DNA from: Amphibalanus amphitrite
Lineage: Eukaryota; Arthropoda; Thecostraca; Balanomorpha; Balanidae
Length of the DNA: 64,000 nt
Direction: 5' to 3'
NCBI RefSeq assembly: GCF_019059575.1
Contig: NW_024881696.1
Coordinates: forward strand, 620,001-684,000
Position 1 is the first letter of the stretch; every line of letters begins with the position of its first letter. Shown one piece after another: positions 1 through 36,948 of this stretch. A program made the position numbers and the translations under genes. Under the pieces are notes generated by a model. That model ran no database searches and was not told the origin of the DNA. It worked only from the letters and a program-made list of their open reading frames with translations.

Positions 1-60
1 GATTTGCTTTGTCTGCATCAAATTGTCCACAGAGAAAAATCGTGCTGAACTTTTGACATT

Positions 61-480
61 GAGTTTGGGGTAAGACGGGCAACTATGAATCCAATGGGTC
101 TGTAATGGTAAAAATATTTTTGTTGCTGTAGGAAAAAAAGAAGCATTTCTAATAAGATTATGTTCGATTCCGATACTCAAAGACATGTTAGCAATATTCC
201 TTCGGCACATTTTATTCTCGAATAATGAATGTGAAAAACGGTTGTACTCGTACATGGCTTCTGAACTAGGGCCTATATACGAGCATACGCCTTCTGCACG
301 AGCCACGAATCTCACATACCCACTGGCTGCCATTTCCGAAAGTTGAGACCAACGAGCGACTGTATCAATGCGGCCAAGCTCGGGCATTTGTTGCAAGCTG
401 TGCTGGTCGGTGAAAGAAGCTGGTCGTCTTGCCCTACCTATGTGACCGTCTTACCCCATGGGGTGGGGGTAAGACTGGTT
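61..480. repeat. Inverted-repeat fragment with GGGGTAAGAC motifs
   Basis: ggggtaagacgg near 67-78 is matched in inverted orientation by ccgtcttacccc at 447-458, followed by a direct copy ggggtaagac at 467-476. The motif resembles the termini of the element at 57.1-58.3 kb. Probably a degraded inverted-repeat transposon at the window edge; its ends are not resolved. The rest of 1-840 shows nothing recognisable. Confidence 0.35.
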
Positions 481-839
481 TTTGCAAGGTTTTGCAAAAA
501 TAGCTGCAGTTTATTTGTTGAATCAGATCTAAGTCTCATCTTCTGGCAAATGGAAGTAAAATGTCTAAAAAAGGTTTTCACTCAGTTTCCCGTTCCTATG
601 ATGTTTCCAACCGGCCACCCCACTTCCCCTACCTACATAGGTAGGCATTGGAATTGCCCCTATATTATGGAAAGGTGGTTTCAACAGATATCTTATCATG
701 TTGAACATTATTACGAAAGTATTTTTACTTTCAAATCGCTACTTTAGGCAAGTGACACCCCGGGCCACTCTCCAAACCATCACGTTTGAGAACCCCTGGT
801 TTTTGGCACGCTCGCGGAGTCGTCGGTTCCAAGTTCTAA

Positions 840-1060
840 GTTGACCGTATTCACCAATGGTGACGTCAGCCGCATCAGCCAATCACAGCTCTCCACATTG
901 GCCTCGTCTGCATCTCGTGGCGAGCGAGGGGGGCGACATTCGACGATCGGCTGAGGCAAGTGGTTGTCCTCTCGCGTCTCGCGCCTGGAGTTTCGTGTGG
1001 GACAGTTGACCCTTATGTCAAGTCGCGTGTAGGTGATGTGTTTGTTGTAAAATATCGTAA
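840..1060 (+). promoter_or_regulatory. Putative promoter and non-coding first exon
   Basis: CCAAT boxes at 854-858 and 879-883 flank a full CRE (TGACGTCA, 861-868). A CpG-rich segment follows, then a strong splice donor GTAAGT at 1057. This is the arrangement of an animal promoter followed by a short non-coding exon. If it belongs to SERCA, the exon (roughly 930-1056) would splice to the acceptor at 3741. No TATA box is seen. The link to SERCA is inference from strand and position. Confidence 0.4.
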
Positions 1061-1733
1061 GTTCGTGAAGTGAAAGCTGAACTCTGCATTCTGAGACAAT
1101 TGTGGCGCCGTTACAGGATCTTCGGTCCGTTACATCGCCCGGTGTGGCACCCTACTATACATAAGTACTGAGGACAGAATATGCGAGTATAATAAGTGAC
1201 TTTTATGTATTTCAAACAAGCCCACATATCAACATTAAATATTGGTGGCACCCAATGCTTGATGGAGCTTTGTACTTATTGACAAGTCGGAAACCTCCAT
1301 GTCAACATGCAACTGGAACTCCTGTTGTGCTGCATCAACATCAGCAATATTTTTCGACTGGACTTTTCTCACTCCTTCACCTTTCTAGTTTGACACTTAG
1401 TTTGGCTTGATCGAAACACTTGGTAACGATAGGATAGGGGCTAAACTTTTGCTTCATTGCCATCATATCTCGTATCTTGTTAGTTCAGGATGGGCTGAAC
1501 TCAATGCAAATCAAATTGTAAAAACTTCAATAAGTACAGTTTTTAATTTTCAGGAGTAGTGTTCTCTTCTATCTCAAGCAGATGAGAAGTAACATTGATG
1601 TGATTGACATTGAAAAATGAATGAAAGACAGCTGCTCTGTTTTGGGTAGGTAGTTATAAAGCAGGTGTCACACTTGTTTTTTGCAACTAAGGAGAGGTGC
1701 TATACTCAGAGATGCTTTCTAATGAAACCAAAG

Positions 1734-1832
1734 CAAACCTAACCAAACCTGACCTAACCCTACCTACAACCTACAACCTAAAACCTACCACCTAAAACCT
1801 AAAGCCTACAACCTACAGCCTCACCTACAGCA
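1734..1832 (-). repeat. Degenerate telomere-like CCTAA array
   Basis: About 100 bp of irregular repeats of the types aacctaa, acctaca and aacctaa-aacct, i.e. variants of CCTAA. CCTAA is the complement of the arthropod telomere unit TTAGG. The spacing is not a perfect 5-bp period, so it is either a decayed interstitial telomere tract or a simple repeat of similar composition. Confidence 0.5.
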
Positions 1833-3401
1833 CCCCTCCTTGGTTGTATTTCACAATTCACATTACTACTTAAATGCTACCCTGTTTTGCACACTTATTT
1901 TGTAACACTTCTGCTAGTATTTGATTGCTCATTTAATTGGCCATTTTTTCTTTGTCAATGATTTTTTTTTCTAAAGCCAGCATGTTTCTTCCTTTTCCAG
2001 TTGTAATGTGATTTATTTAGAAAGGAGATAAAAATATTAAGTTTTTGTAGTAGTTTCTGTATGTCTACATTGCACTTTATTGTTATTGGTGTCCCAATGT
2101 CAAAGGATATGTAAGTGATCTATGAAGGTAAATAATTAGTTTAATAGTATGCTACTAGTTATACATGTATTTTATTGTATTAAAAGCTTATTTCCTACCT
2201 TTCATTTGGGTGTATTAATGATGCTACTTGAGGAAACCGAGTAGCTGTAATCCTCCTGCAGGTGAATCTCAAAATTTGCTTTTCCATGTTACAGTGTTTC
2301 ATTGCCAGTATTTTTTTTTTTTATTGAGGGGAAGGTTTTATGGGTTTTATATTCAAGTCAAAGTTACTATGTTCAAATAGCCATGAAGTACCACTACCTA
2401 TGAACTTGATATTTTTGAAACTCAGTTCAAATCTGTCTATTTTCTTAGTTTTTTTTTCTGTTTTTCACTGCATCCTCTTTATCATCCCTTATCTATACTG
2501 GTCTGCGTGCTATTATTAGGAGCCACACAAAGTAGGTAAAGTAATGGATAAGGAGCATTCCTCTCAAGGCCAATAATCCCTTCAGACTGTTGCATGGAAT
2601 GACATATTCATCATTTGACAGCACATTTGAGTTATGGGACACACAACAAAATCAAGTAACTGGCTGAGACCTGGCATTTCATATATGTACATGGGCTTGT
2701 AGTCATTGTTGTAAATACTTTTGATGCTAGGATGTTAGGTGTAAAGTTCAGACTATTCAAGGAGAAGAAGTGGAAAATTAAGCATGAAAATGTATTTTTT
2801 CACCACGAGACTGAGCTTTAATAATTATCAACGTATGCCTATCTGCTAGAAGGGCAAGCAGCAAATTAGGAGCATCCTCTGAAGCCTCAAGTACAGGAGC
2901 TAAATTGTCAGATTATAAGGGTGACAATGTTAGTTTTGTTTCATAGAAGTGAGAAAGTTGTCTAAGATGAACAATTAGGAGTCAACATTCATGGTGGTTG
3001 GGTGATTTGCACCTAATTTTCCACTCTGTAGATCCATGGAGCACAAGTTTTTTTTAAGTAAAAGATAATTAAAGCTTTGGACCCCAGGTCTCAACTCAAC
3101 CTGGGGCTGATGAGTTGAGACGGGCTGCTCTCCCGCGAAGGGTCGGGCACGGGGCTCAGCCGTGTGCTCTCGACCGTCGGAGGTTACCGGGTCAGGCGGG
3201 TGGTTATCGCGTGGCCTTGCCTCCACGCGCTCGCCGTCGTGGTCGCCTCAAGGCGTGTGTAAAAGATAGCGAGAGTTCTCGAGGCTTGGCTGCCTCTGTG
3301 GGTACCTACTCGGCTGCCTTAGAAATTATTTGACCTACGTCCTTATCTGGGTGTGTGGATCAGACTCAACTGTGAATTATTATGAAGATAAGTTTTGTCC
3401 A

Positions 3402-3458
3402 TATGGGATTTAAACCTACGACCGTTGTAGTTGCTAACGACGTAACTTGAACCATTAG
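3402..3458 (-). repeat. tRNA-like (SINE head) fragment
   Basis: Read on the minus strand it gives tggttcaagttacgtcg, then gttagcaactacaacgg and gtaggtttaaatccc. This resembles a tRNA D-arm to T-arm with a decayed B box (GGTTTAAATCC instead of GGTTCRANNCC). It lacks a clean acceptor stem, so a degraded tRNA-derived SINE is more likely than a tRNA gene. Confidence 0.35.
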
Positions 3459-3741
3459 TTCGCATATGTATTGGTCAGAAGACAACTTTGGTGAGCTCGT
3501 CATTTTCGTCGCCCAACTTATGAAACCTCTTATCATTGACTACCCCACCGCGACCGCTTTTTGTGTGTCGACTCGGGTTCCCTGTCTTCCTTTTTGGGCG
3601 TCGCCCGGTGTCGTCAGCTGCCCGATCGGGACGGAATCCACAGTTGGTCGCCAAGTGTCGGCGTGTGCCAGCCGGGCGTCGGGCGCCGCCCCCAGTCGGC
3701 TGCCCCCGCTGACCGCCCCTTCTCCCCTCTTTGGCCAACAG

Positions 3742-3855
3742 CGGGTGCAGCTGATTGTACGAATCGGCTCGGCGCGCGCGTGGTCGGCGGTGCTTGTGTG
3801 TGCGAGCGAGCGACTGGGCGGAGCGGGCTGAGCGGCCTCCGAGCCGACTGCCGCC
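3742..3855 (+). other. SERCA: SERCA 5' UTR part of exon 1
   Basis: A 114-nt GC-rich leader between the acceptor at 3741 and the ATG at 3856. No upstream ATG is seen in it. It lies in a CpG-rich block (about 3560-3960), so transcription could also start inside this block rather than at the upstream promoter candidate. Confidence 0.55.
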
Positions 3856-29318
<25,463 letters not shown>

Positions 29319-29970
29319 TGGAGCAGGCGCTGTGATGCGGTGTGCCTAGGTGACCATTGGGGAGGGCGGGGCGGGGTGGGAGGGACACGACTGGGCGACC
29401 GACGGACAGAGAGAAAGAGAGAGGAAGAGAGCGAGAGAGAGGGACCGAGGTACGTGCGCGCGTGTCGTGTGTGTAGCGTCGGCTATGAATGCTATCATCA
29501 TGTGTGCCGTCTTTTAAATACCCGAGGTCCTGTACAGATAATCAGTGCATCGTCAGTGGGCGCGGGTGGCTGGGCAGCTGCTCCCCTCGCCCCTGAGCTG
29601 GATGAGTGGGTGGGTGTGTGCGTGCGTTTGTGCGTGTGCGGCGGCGCGGCGCGGCGGCTGCTGACCAGTGCCGCTCCCCGCCGCCCCCCAATCCGCTCCC
29701 ACTAACGCCGCCGGGCCGTCCGCGCCCGAACCGACACACATTGACACATTCCTCCGTGCGTCCCTGTGTTCCGCTGAGTGGCCGAGTTTTATACCTGACA
29801 CGCACCCAGCTATTTTATGCGTTGTTACGGCGGCCGGCTGGTGGGAGGCGCCGCGCGCCGGGCGGCGGACGCTCGCGCGCGCGCATCGTTCTCTCAGGCG
29901 TGGCCTCTTGTCTCAGTGTCGTTACTGTTTTGGTACTCGCGGTGTAATAAAGGCCGTGGTACGTGGCTGA
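29319..29970 (+). other. SERCA: SERCA 3' UTR (long isoform)
   Basis: From the stop codon to shortly after the first AATAAA (29946-29951). Contains a GA-rich run (about 29408-29443) and a GC-rich block. The true cleavage site is not visible from sequence alone. Confidence 0.5.
29898..29947 (+). CDS. Candidate alternative SERCA C-terminal exon A
   Basis: The acceptor cgttctctcag at 29897 would join the internal donor at 29229/29230 in frame. The tail would be DGVASCLSVVTVLVLAV, with its TAA overlapping the AATAAA at 29946. The tail is hydrophobic, as in other SERCA long forms, but the 3' UTR would be only a few tens of nucleotides. Seen as a possibility only. Confidence 0.2.
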
Positions 29971-30398
29971 CGAGTGTTTACCCTGCCCTGCCTAGTGTGC
30001 CTGACCACTAACGTTCTAAACGCCCGCCGAGACGCGGAGCTGTAGCCAGTAAAGAGACTAACCAACTAACGTGTGAACCTCACCTAGAGACGAGTGGGAG
30101 GATGGGGCCTCGCTTCATCGGCAACGAACGAAGGTGAGAGCCGGGGCTGGTTGGGAAGAGCAGAGATCGTAGTACTCAGTATGGTCGTAGTTTCATTAGC
30201 CAACCATGCTGAGATTACAGCGAGGTGAGTATTGTAGACTTCGAACTAAACAGTACCTAAGCTAAAGCCACTCGCTGAGCTATTAAATGCGTAAGCATCA
30301 ACGCGCTGTCAGTCTAAATAAGCCGTGATCTCATACTATAACGTAAATCATAACGCTTCTCTAGTCTGTGCTGCGTCGGTGTCTGCCGCTGTCGCCCG

Positions 30399-30463
30399 CT
30401 GCCCTGCTGGTCTAAATGCCTCAGATTGTCACCTATTTGAGGCATTATGAACCAGCAGGGCAG
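30399..30463 (+). ncRNA. Pre-miRNA-like hairpin
   Basis: 65 nt. CTGCCCTGCTGGT pairs perfectly with ACCAGCAGGGCAG (13 bp). A 3x4 internal loop follows, then AATGCCTCA pairs with TGAGGCATT (9 bp), closed by a 14-nt loop. Some pairing continues outside the stem. Size and shape match an animal microRNA precursor. I do not recognise the mature sequence. It is on the SERCA strand about 1.1 kb after the stop. A transposon-derived hairpin is the alternative. Confidence 0.5.
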
Positions 30464-30494
30464 CCGACGGAGTGGCTGTGTTGGTCGCTTTTCT

Positions 30495-30715
30495 CATCGC
30501 GTCTCTGCGCTCAGTACACTGTCTCGCTCACTGTTGTATCATTCGCAGCATAGTGTCTCGCCTACTTCATTACTATGCGCTCAATAGGCCGTCTCGCTCA
30601 CTTTCGTATTGTGCGCTCAGCAGTCTCACTCACTGTATTTACTTTGAGCTCAAGTCTCGCTCACTCGTACTGTGCGCTCGTTAGACTGTTCCTCACTGTC
30701 GTACATACCGCAGCA
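30495..30715. repeat. Irregular tandem repeat (gtctcgctcact units)
   Basis: Five to six units of about 30-40 bp built on gtctcgctcactnttgta and tgtgcgctcag. Directly follows the hairpin at 30.4 kb. Confidence 0.7.
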
Positions 30716-33400
30716 TGACGGCTGTGGGGCGTTATCTTGTCGTTACGGGTCGCCACCCGACCTGTACGGCACGCCAGGGCTCTGCGGCGACGGGTTACAT
30801 CAGACACACTGATGGCTCGGCATTCGGACATGTTTGTGGTGAAATTTGACAGAAAACGTAGTGAAATTTACCTGTAAAACTCGTGCAGGGTCGGATGATT
30901 CAGCCGAGCCGCACCTGGCCCCTGGGAACTGCGAGGGACTTTACTGGATCGGACAGTCGTGTTCAAATCGACCAGATACATGAGGCTGCGGTCGCCGCGG
31001 CCGTTACTGCTGTGGTTTGGACGTCTGAGCCTCAGTTTTGGAAATTTCTCGGCCGTGTACACCCGCTGTCACCGCGGTTAATTATTGGGCTTCGCGGACA
31101 CTTGGTTGCGAGGCGACCGGGCGCTGCCTTGCGCGGTATTTCACCAGTCAGACGACTGAGGATACCGGCAGCGATGACCATTGCTCTCACGGGAAGCAAG
31201 ATAAATTTGTCGTGTCCCAAATCGCCCAGCAGGGCCCTGGCCTACATACAGGCTGGCTCTGAGCCCATTGTCATTCCGTACCAAGTCGTCCGGCACTGCG
31301 GTCCAAAACAGAATCGACCGACGTTTGTAAATAATGGTAACGGCATTGTTTTTCGTAAATCTGTCAGGAAGTGGGTCATGCTATCAGCTGTGCAGTCAAG
31401 TGCAATTCCAGCCCGGCAACCAGCTGTAATTTTGGTCGATTCCGTTTTGTGGCGCCTGTCTCGTGTTGTGTCGTGTCGGTGTTGTGTTGTGCCGCCCTCG
31501 GGGCTCTCGCCCTCACTGTTCGCTGTTGCTGACGCTGCCTTCTTTTCCGCATTATCCGACGTTGATATCTGGCTAATCTGCAGTGCTCGGATGCTAAACG
31601 AGGTAAGTTATTCGCTGTTTCTCCCGGCAATTCGTCACATTCTTGAGCCTTACTATTGAAGCCGCCGATCTCAAAGGTCTTCGTGATCGTTTCGTCTTCG
31701 TGGCGACTTTAAAATGCATATTGTATAATGCTATCGCTTGCTAAATAGAAGCAACAAGCAACGCAGCTAAGAAGTAGAGCACACGAGAGCTAAAAAGTTA
31801 ACTGCCTAACCGCCTTGTGGTGTAAAATAAACGAGCTGCCGATAGCGGTGCGTTGGCACTGGACATTTCGGCTCGATGACCTAGAGCAACGCGTTCACCG
31901 TTCTAACCCTCCGCGCCCTCGCGGTTGTTCCCTGACCCTGAGCGCACTCTGGTGGCTCTCGGCTGACGCCCGGTCGTGTTTCAGCCATCGCATGGGGTGA
32001 CCTGCGAGGATGGTGAGAGAGAGAGAGACCTGCACCGGTCAGCCGCTCCGGTCCCCGCGCCGCCCCCGACCAGCCGGAGGGCCCGCGCAGCCAGAGCCAG
32101 AGGCGCGCCCCAGCGGCCGCCCCGCGCAGAGAGAAAGAGAGTGCGAGAGAGCGTGTCAGAGTGAGCGCGCGAGTGAGACTGCGTCGGCCCGACCAGCCAC
32201 CCGCCTGGTCCGGCGACCAACATTGGCCCTTCCGCGGCACGCCGCGCCGCGCGGTGCACGGAGCCGGAGACTGTGCGATAGGTGGCGCCCCCGAGCGCCA
32301 AGCTTCGTCCAGCGGGGCCCGAGCGCCGGCGCGGCCGCGCGCGCGCCGCCCCCGCCTGTGCGCTTGAATACACGCGCGACACTTGCACACGTGTACATAC
32401 GGTTGTTATCCTGTAGATCGGGTCTTCGTGTCTAGTCATGTGAGTACAACCCCGACTCGTTGTCTCGGAAAGATGCTCAAACCCGCGCGCCGGGCCCCTC
32501 GCCGCCGGACAGCCGGGCCCCGGTGGCGGGGCCAGGCGCGCCGACTGGCGAGGGGGCGACCGTCCCCATCCGACCGCCCCCGCCCCCGCCTCCGCCGGCC
32601 GCCGCCCGTGCCGCCCTAGAGGCGCGCGGGCGGCGGACAGGGGAGATGCATAACACGTTATGACTTTGGAGTTTTAATAGAATTTATGATTTTATACGCG
32701 TCGCGCTGTTGGGAAATAGAAACGAAAAACATGGGGAATCGTGAGTTTCATTTGTGAGAGCGGAATCGTGGCTGATGTGTGTTCAGGAATCACTCGTAAG
32801 CCGTGTTGATGGCTGGTCTTCAAACATGTAACACACATTGCGTAATTTTGTTGCTAGTTCGGTGGCGGAATTCGTACGAGAGAGGTTGTAGCGGCCTGAC
32901 ATTGCCTGTTCCGTGAAACTCGGCGTCTGTGGTTTCTGCTTTCTACGAACACTTCTCTGTGACAACACGTGGCGGGACACTACTACTCTGCGCCCTTTCT
33001 CTGTTTGGGGCTGCCTTCTTGGAAGTGGAGTACCATGACCTGTCAAATGTCAACGACCTTAGTGACCTGTTTGAAACTTACCTACCTTTGTCGTCTTTCT
33101 TTGTTCGTAAAGCTGTTTGCTGAAGTTCAGGCTTGCATCATGCAAACACGCATCTGTGTTGACGTAATTCACCCACAAGCTCCAGAAACCGCAATCCCAA
33201 ACGTTACAGCAAATTCTCATGTCGAAATTTGTCCACGCTTTCCCAGGTATTGTAGCGCTGTGGGAAAAATATAGCCCAGTCCACGGTAAAATTCCTCGCC
33301 AGACGCCTACTTCCCAGTTCCCACACACTAGTGACACGTGGATGTCTGGCTAAATAAAGTACGATCTTTGTGGTAAGCCTCTGAGCTGGGCTCAACCTGT
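30716..33400. other. Non-coding region downstream of SERCA
   Basis: Contains a GC/CpG-rich block (about 31.9-32.65 kb) with a GA run, and AATAAA near 31826 and 33353. It may include extended 3' UTR or an alternative terminal exon. The 258-codon frame at 30883-31659 shows no recognisable domain and is not called. Confidence 0.4.
31985..32016 (+). CDS. Candidate alternative SERCA C-terminal exon B
   Basis: The acceptor cggtcgtgtttcag at 31984 joined to the donor at 29229/29230 would give a short hydrophilic ending, AIAWGDLRGW, then TGA. Short tails are typical of the alternative SERCA isoform in insects and Artemia. The next AATAAA is at about 33353. Unproven. Confidence 0.2.
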
Positions 33401-35152
33401 TGTCGCCCGGGATAAGACGCGACAAACAAGTCACTCCGGTAATCTTAATTGCAAAAACCATGAGTGGGCACCGAGTACGAGACAGGCCTGCGGTGGTGGG
33501 TGACGAGCGCCGTATCGCGGTATCTTCTGAAGCCACAGCGGGGATCGGGCAGTGCTCTGAGCGGAGTGGGCTTACGACTGTTATGAACAGACGGGCTAAT
33601 GGTGTGGTCTGGTGGTGCAGAGGTTATCGATAATTATAGGGGTCATTTACTAAATTTATCGTATCATCAATGAGTTGGAGGTGAGGTGGTCAGATTGCTC
33701 TCTGTTGTTCTGATGGGTTACTGCTACTTAGCCGGCCACTGAGTTAGGTAGGTACTGTTCCGGTTTGAGACTGAGATCCCTCAGTGTGAGTATGTACATA
33801 GGTAGGTACTAGGTACCCATTATTCCAGTGGGACCCCAGACCTGTGGTCGGTGACAGCGGCCGCGGTACAGGCCAGATAAGGATTGAGACGAACTTTGTT
33901 CGGTTACGCCGACTTAATAAAGGACAAAAGGTTGTTAACTTCGAAGTTATCTGTACTTGTGCGGCCAATTAGCTGGTGATAATTGGTTAGTTTTTCAACA
34001 TCCGTGATTAAAAATGATTGCCGCACCGGCGGCGGATCAGACATGGTGCGATCATGGGATTGGCAGCGCACGGAGCGATGCAATCTTCTAATGACCATTT
34101 AACCGCACATTAGTTGGCGCTCGCCATAACATGACGTTATTGTAAAATCACACAACTAATTTGTTGGTCGAGAAATAAGTTGGCGTGAAAATGCAATGTG
34201 TACGTTACTTCTCAAATTCAATTTCGGGGGACATCAACTAGCTTTCTATTACTCGACAAGGACAAATATATTGGCGAGACGGTCATTATTAGTAACACTT
34301 AGTACGGACGGTGCAACGAGACGGTCCTTAGTTGTCCCTAAAACTCGACCCGAGCATTCCTCGAGCTAAGTTCAAATCCCGATCGCTGTGACCTTAGGTG
34401 TTCTATTCAGCGCTGATTAAATCATCAAAGTCTCACTCCGCACGTGCGCATTGTATTCCGATTAGCCGTCGCCGCCTGCCGGTAGCTGTGATGACTTTAT
34501 CATTCCTGCTCCACAGATTTACGCAGAATTCTCTGAAAATTGAAACGAAACCTTGCCGAGGACGGCCTCACAGGCTGTAACCCTCTCCCAATACCGTCTC
34601 CAGCCTCCGGGTGGAGGTGGAGTCGTGCAGGAGGGGGAGGGGGGGGGGCGTACCCTCTGCCGTCGCCCGTCCGTCCAATATGTGCCAGGGTCAGCGGCGC
34701 AATGCCAGCGCCCTCTGCCGGTCCCCGTCCTGACCGCCTGCGTGGCGCCCTCTAGGTCCGACACGCGTCCTGCGTAGAATACGCGAGGACTGTGGCGGAG
34801 GATTATGCAGAGGGCATCGAACTCCGACCCTGGAGGTGGTGTCCGTCCGTTGCTTCCGACCGAAGCCACCAGAAATACGAAGGCCGCACGGTGAAGTCTG
34901 ACCGAGCGTTCGGGATTATGTCTTATCTGCCAGTTTGGTAAGGAAGTGGCGCCGTCGGTGGCTTCCGAAGGACGAGGCGGCGAAGGCCAGGAGGCCCATG
35001 CGACTGGCCGGCTACAGCAATTGTGGTGTGATGCAGTCAAGTTGTCAACATACTGTTGCATCTGTCGGGTGTAGCAGACCTGTTGAGTGTCAACTGATCG
35101 ATGTGAAGGAAGCCGTACAACACGGAAGCTCGACGACTGACGTCATCCAGTT
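33401..35152. other. Intergenic DNA, nothing recognised
   Basis: No coding region supported. A B-box-like gttcaaatcc near 34370 hints at a decayed SINE. A G-run lies near 34630. Confidence 0.4.
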
Positions 35153-36948
35153 GGGGCATTCCACGTCAAATCGAACAAAAATCGGCTGTTTTGCACCTTA
35201 CCATCAGCGATTTCAGTATAAATTTGTGAGCGAGTTCCTGTGTGGCCCCGGACATTACATTGATGTTTTTTGCACATTCTGACCACAGGTCTTCTAAATA
35301 TAGGGCATCAAATTTTTACAAAATGTTGCATCTTTATATTTTTGAACGACCATAACTTTGGTTGTACTTGTTTGATTTGAATGAAATAAACCTTACTGTT
35401 TAGGTAATTTCTTAAGCATTTGTTTAGAATTGCACCTACTTAAATATATGACCTTGAAAATTGCTTAACTCTGTTCTTAAGCACAAATATTGAAATAGCA
35501 AAAAACACGTCACCTTCGATTTGGCTCATTTTCATATATTTTATTGCCTACCATATTCTTAACAACCTGTGAAAAAATTAGAGTGGGCCATTCATAAGTT
35601 TTGAAGAAAATTGCACATATGCAAACGTATGTTAGCACGCGCAGTGGAGGGGGAAGAGCGAATTTCGCTCACCCCTCCTGTTTTTCGCCAATATCTCATA
35701 AGATTAATGCGAAATTAATTATGGCTACCTGTCAAGAATTGAATTGGACATCTCATCGTGCAAGCAATAAGAAAATCGGTTCACAACTGTTCTAGTAATA
35801 GCGGTGTAAAGTGAACATCCTGTCGCCGCAGCGACGCGGCGACTCGGCAGCCGGCGCCGACCGCTACGCGCCGCCTGAATTGTAGACTGTGCCGGGACGG
35901 AACGGAACGGTTCCGTCTTTACATCGCGCTCCCTACCGCTGATTACGTTCGATTCGCGTCAAATTTTGTGAGAAGACTAAGAAATGTACAGGCAATCTTA
36001 TGATGAAAGAATTTTGAAAATCGGTTGGTAAACAATTGAAATATGAACGTGTAAACACAAAATTGTGATTGCTGCGTTTCCCGCACCGGCCGAGCCCGCC
36101 TCAGCCGGCGACATGTTACTCTTAGCAGGCCTCTAACTGCCATATTTATTATTGGATTAACTAGAAATTCCCCATACATACTAACAAATGTATGTTCTTT
36201 CGGATAGTGAAGATCAAAAGACGTGAAGATATCGTTGCGTGATAATGTTTTCGTTGAATTTACTTCATGATGCATTTCCACACGGCTCAAAATTCACCGC
36301 AAAATACCGTTTGCCTGAGACACTTTTACTATGGAACGTGAATGCTTGACTACGATGACTATGCATTTCCATTCTCGCAGAGTTTGGGATATCACTAATC
36401 AGCAATCATTCATTTCAGAAAGTGTACACAAGCAAGCATGTCTTGACTCTGTCTTTCAAGGTCACGCGCGGTTGCGTGATGTTGATGCATGAAAACGGCG
36501 TTTGCCGCGAAAGTTATGAATGGCCCACTCCAATTTTTTCACAGATGGTTGGGAACATTGTGACGGACATAATATGTAAAAATTACCCAAATCGAAGGTG
36601 ACGTGTTTTTTGCTATTTAAATTTTTCTGTTTTAATTCAAGGTCAAATGCATTTCAAGGTCACTTCAATTTAATTTTATAATTAAAAATCAAAGCCTTAT
36701 CAATTGCCTATAAGACCCTGTTAATATCATTTTGATACCAGAAAAGGAACCAGAGTTATAGCCATTTAAAAAATTGATGTGTGGCATTTTTCGCTATATT
36801 CGATGACCTATATCTCAGCGATACGTTATCAAATTTCGAAAATATTATACGTAACTCAGTTTTGAACCATGCCCAGTCTGCCTACAAATTTTCAGAAAAA
36901 TCGAAGGGGATGACGGATTTCGGTGTTTGATTTGACGTGGAATGCCCC
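35153..36948. mobile_element. 1.8-kb foldback element (GGGGCATTCCACGTCAAATC ends)
   Basis: Terminal 20 bp are identical and inverted, flanked by AGTT on both sides (35149-35152 and 36949-36952), a likely 4-bp target duplication. The arms match for about 450 bp. For example ctgtgaaaaaattagag at 35568 pairs with the inverted copy near 36530, and aaaaaacacgtcaccttcga at 35500 with 36590. The centre (about 35.62-36.48 kb) is unique. No transposase. Confidence 0.8.

Larger units (their letters stand above)
1057..3741 (+). other. Probable 5' UTR intron of SERCA
   Basis: Bounded by the GTAAGT at 1057 and an excellent acceptor at 3741, which has a branch-like GCTGACC near 3707 and a tract cgccccttctcccctctttggccaacag. 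The interior is mostly AT-rich and non-coding. It contains a degenerate CCTAA array near 1.7 kb and a tRNA-like repeat near 3.4 kb. I see no gene in it. Confidence 0.4.

Noticed and set aside
30883-31659. 258-codon open frame on the + strand, the longest outside SERCA
   Set aside because: No recognisable domain, irregular composition, no splice or conservation support; overlaps other frames.
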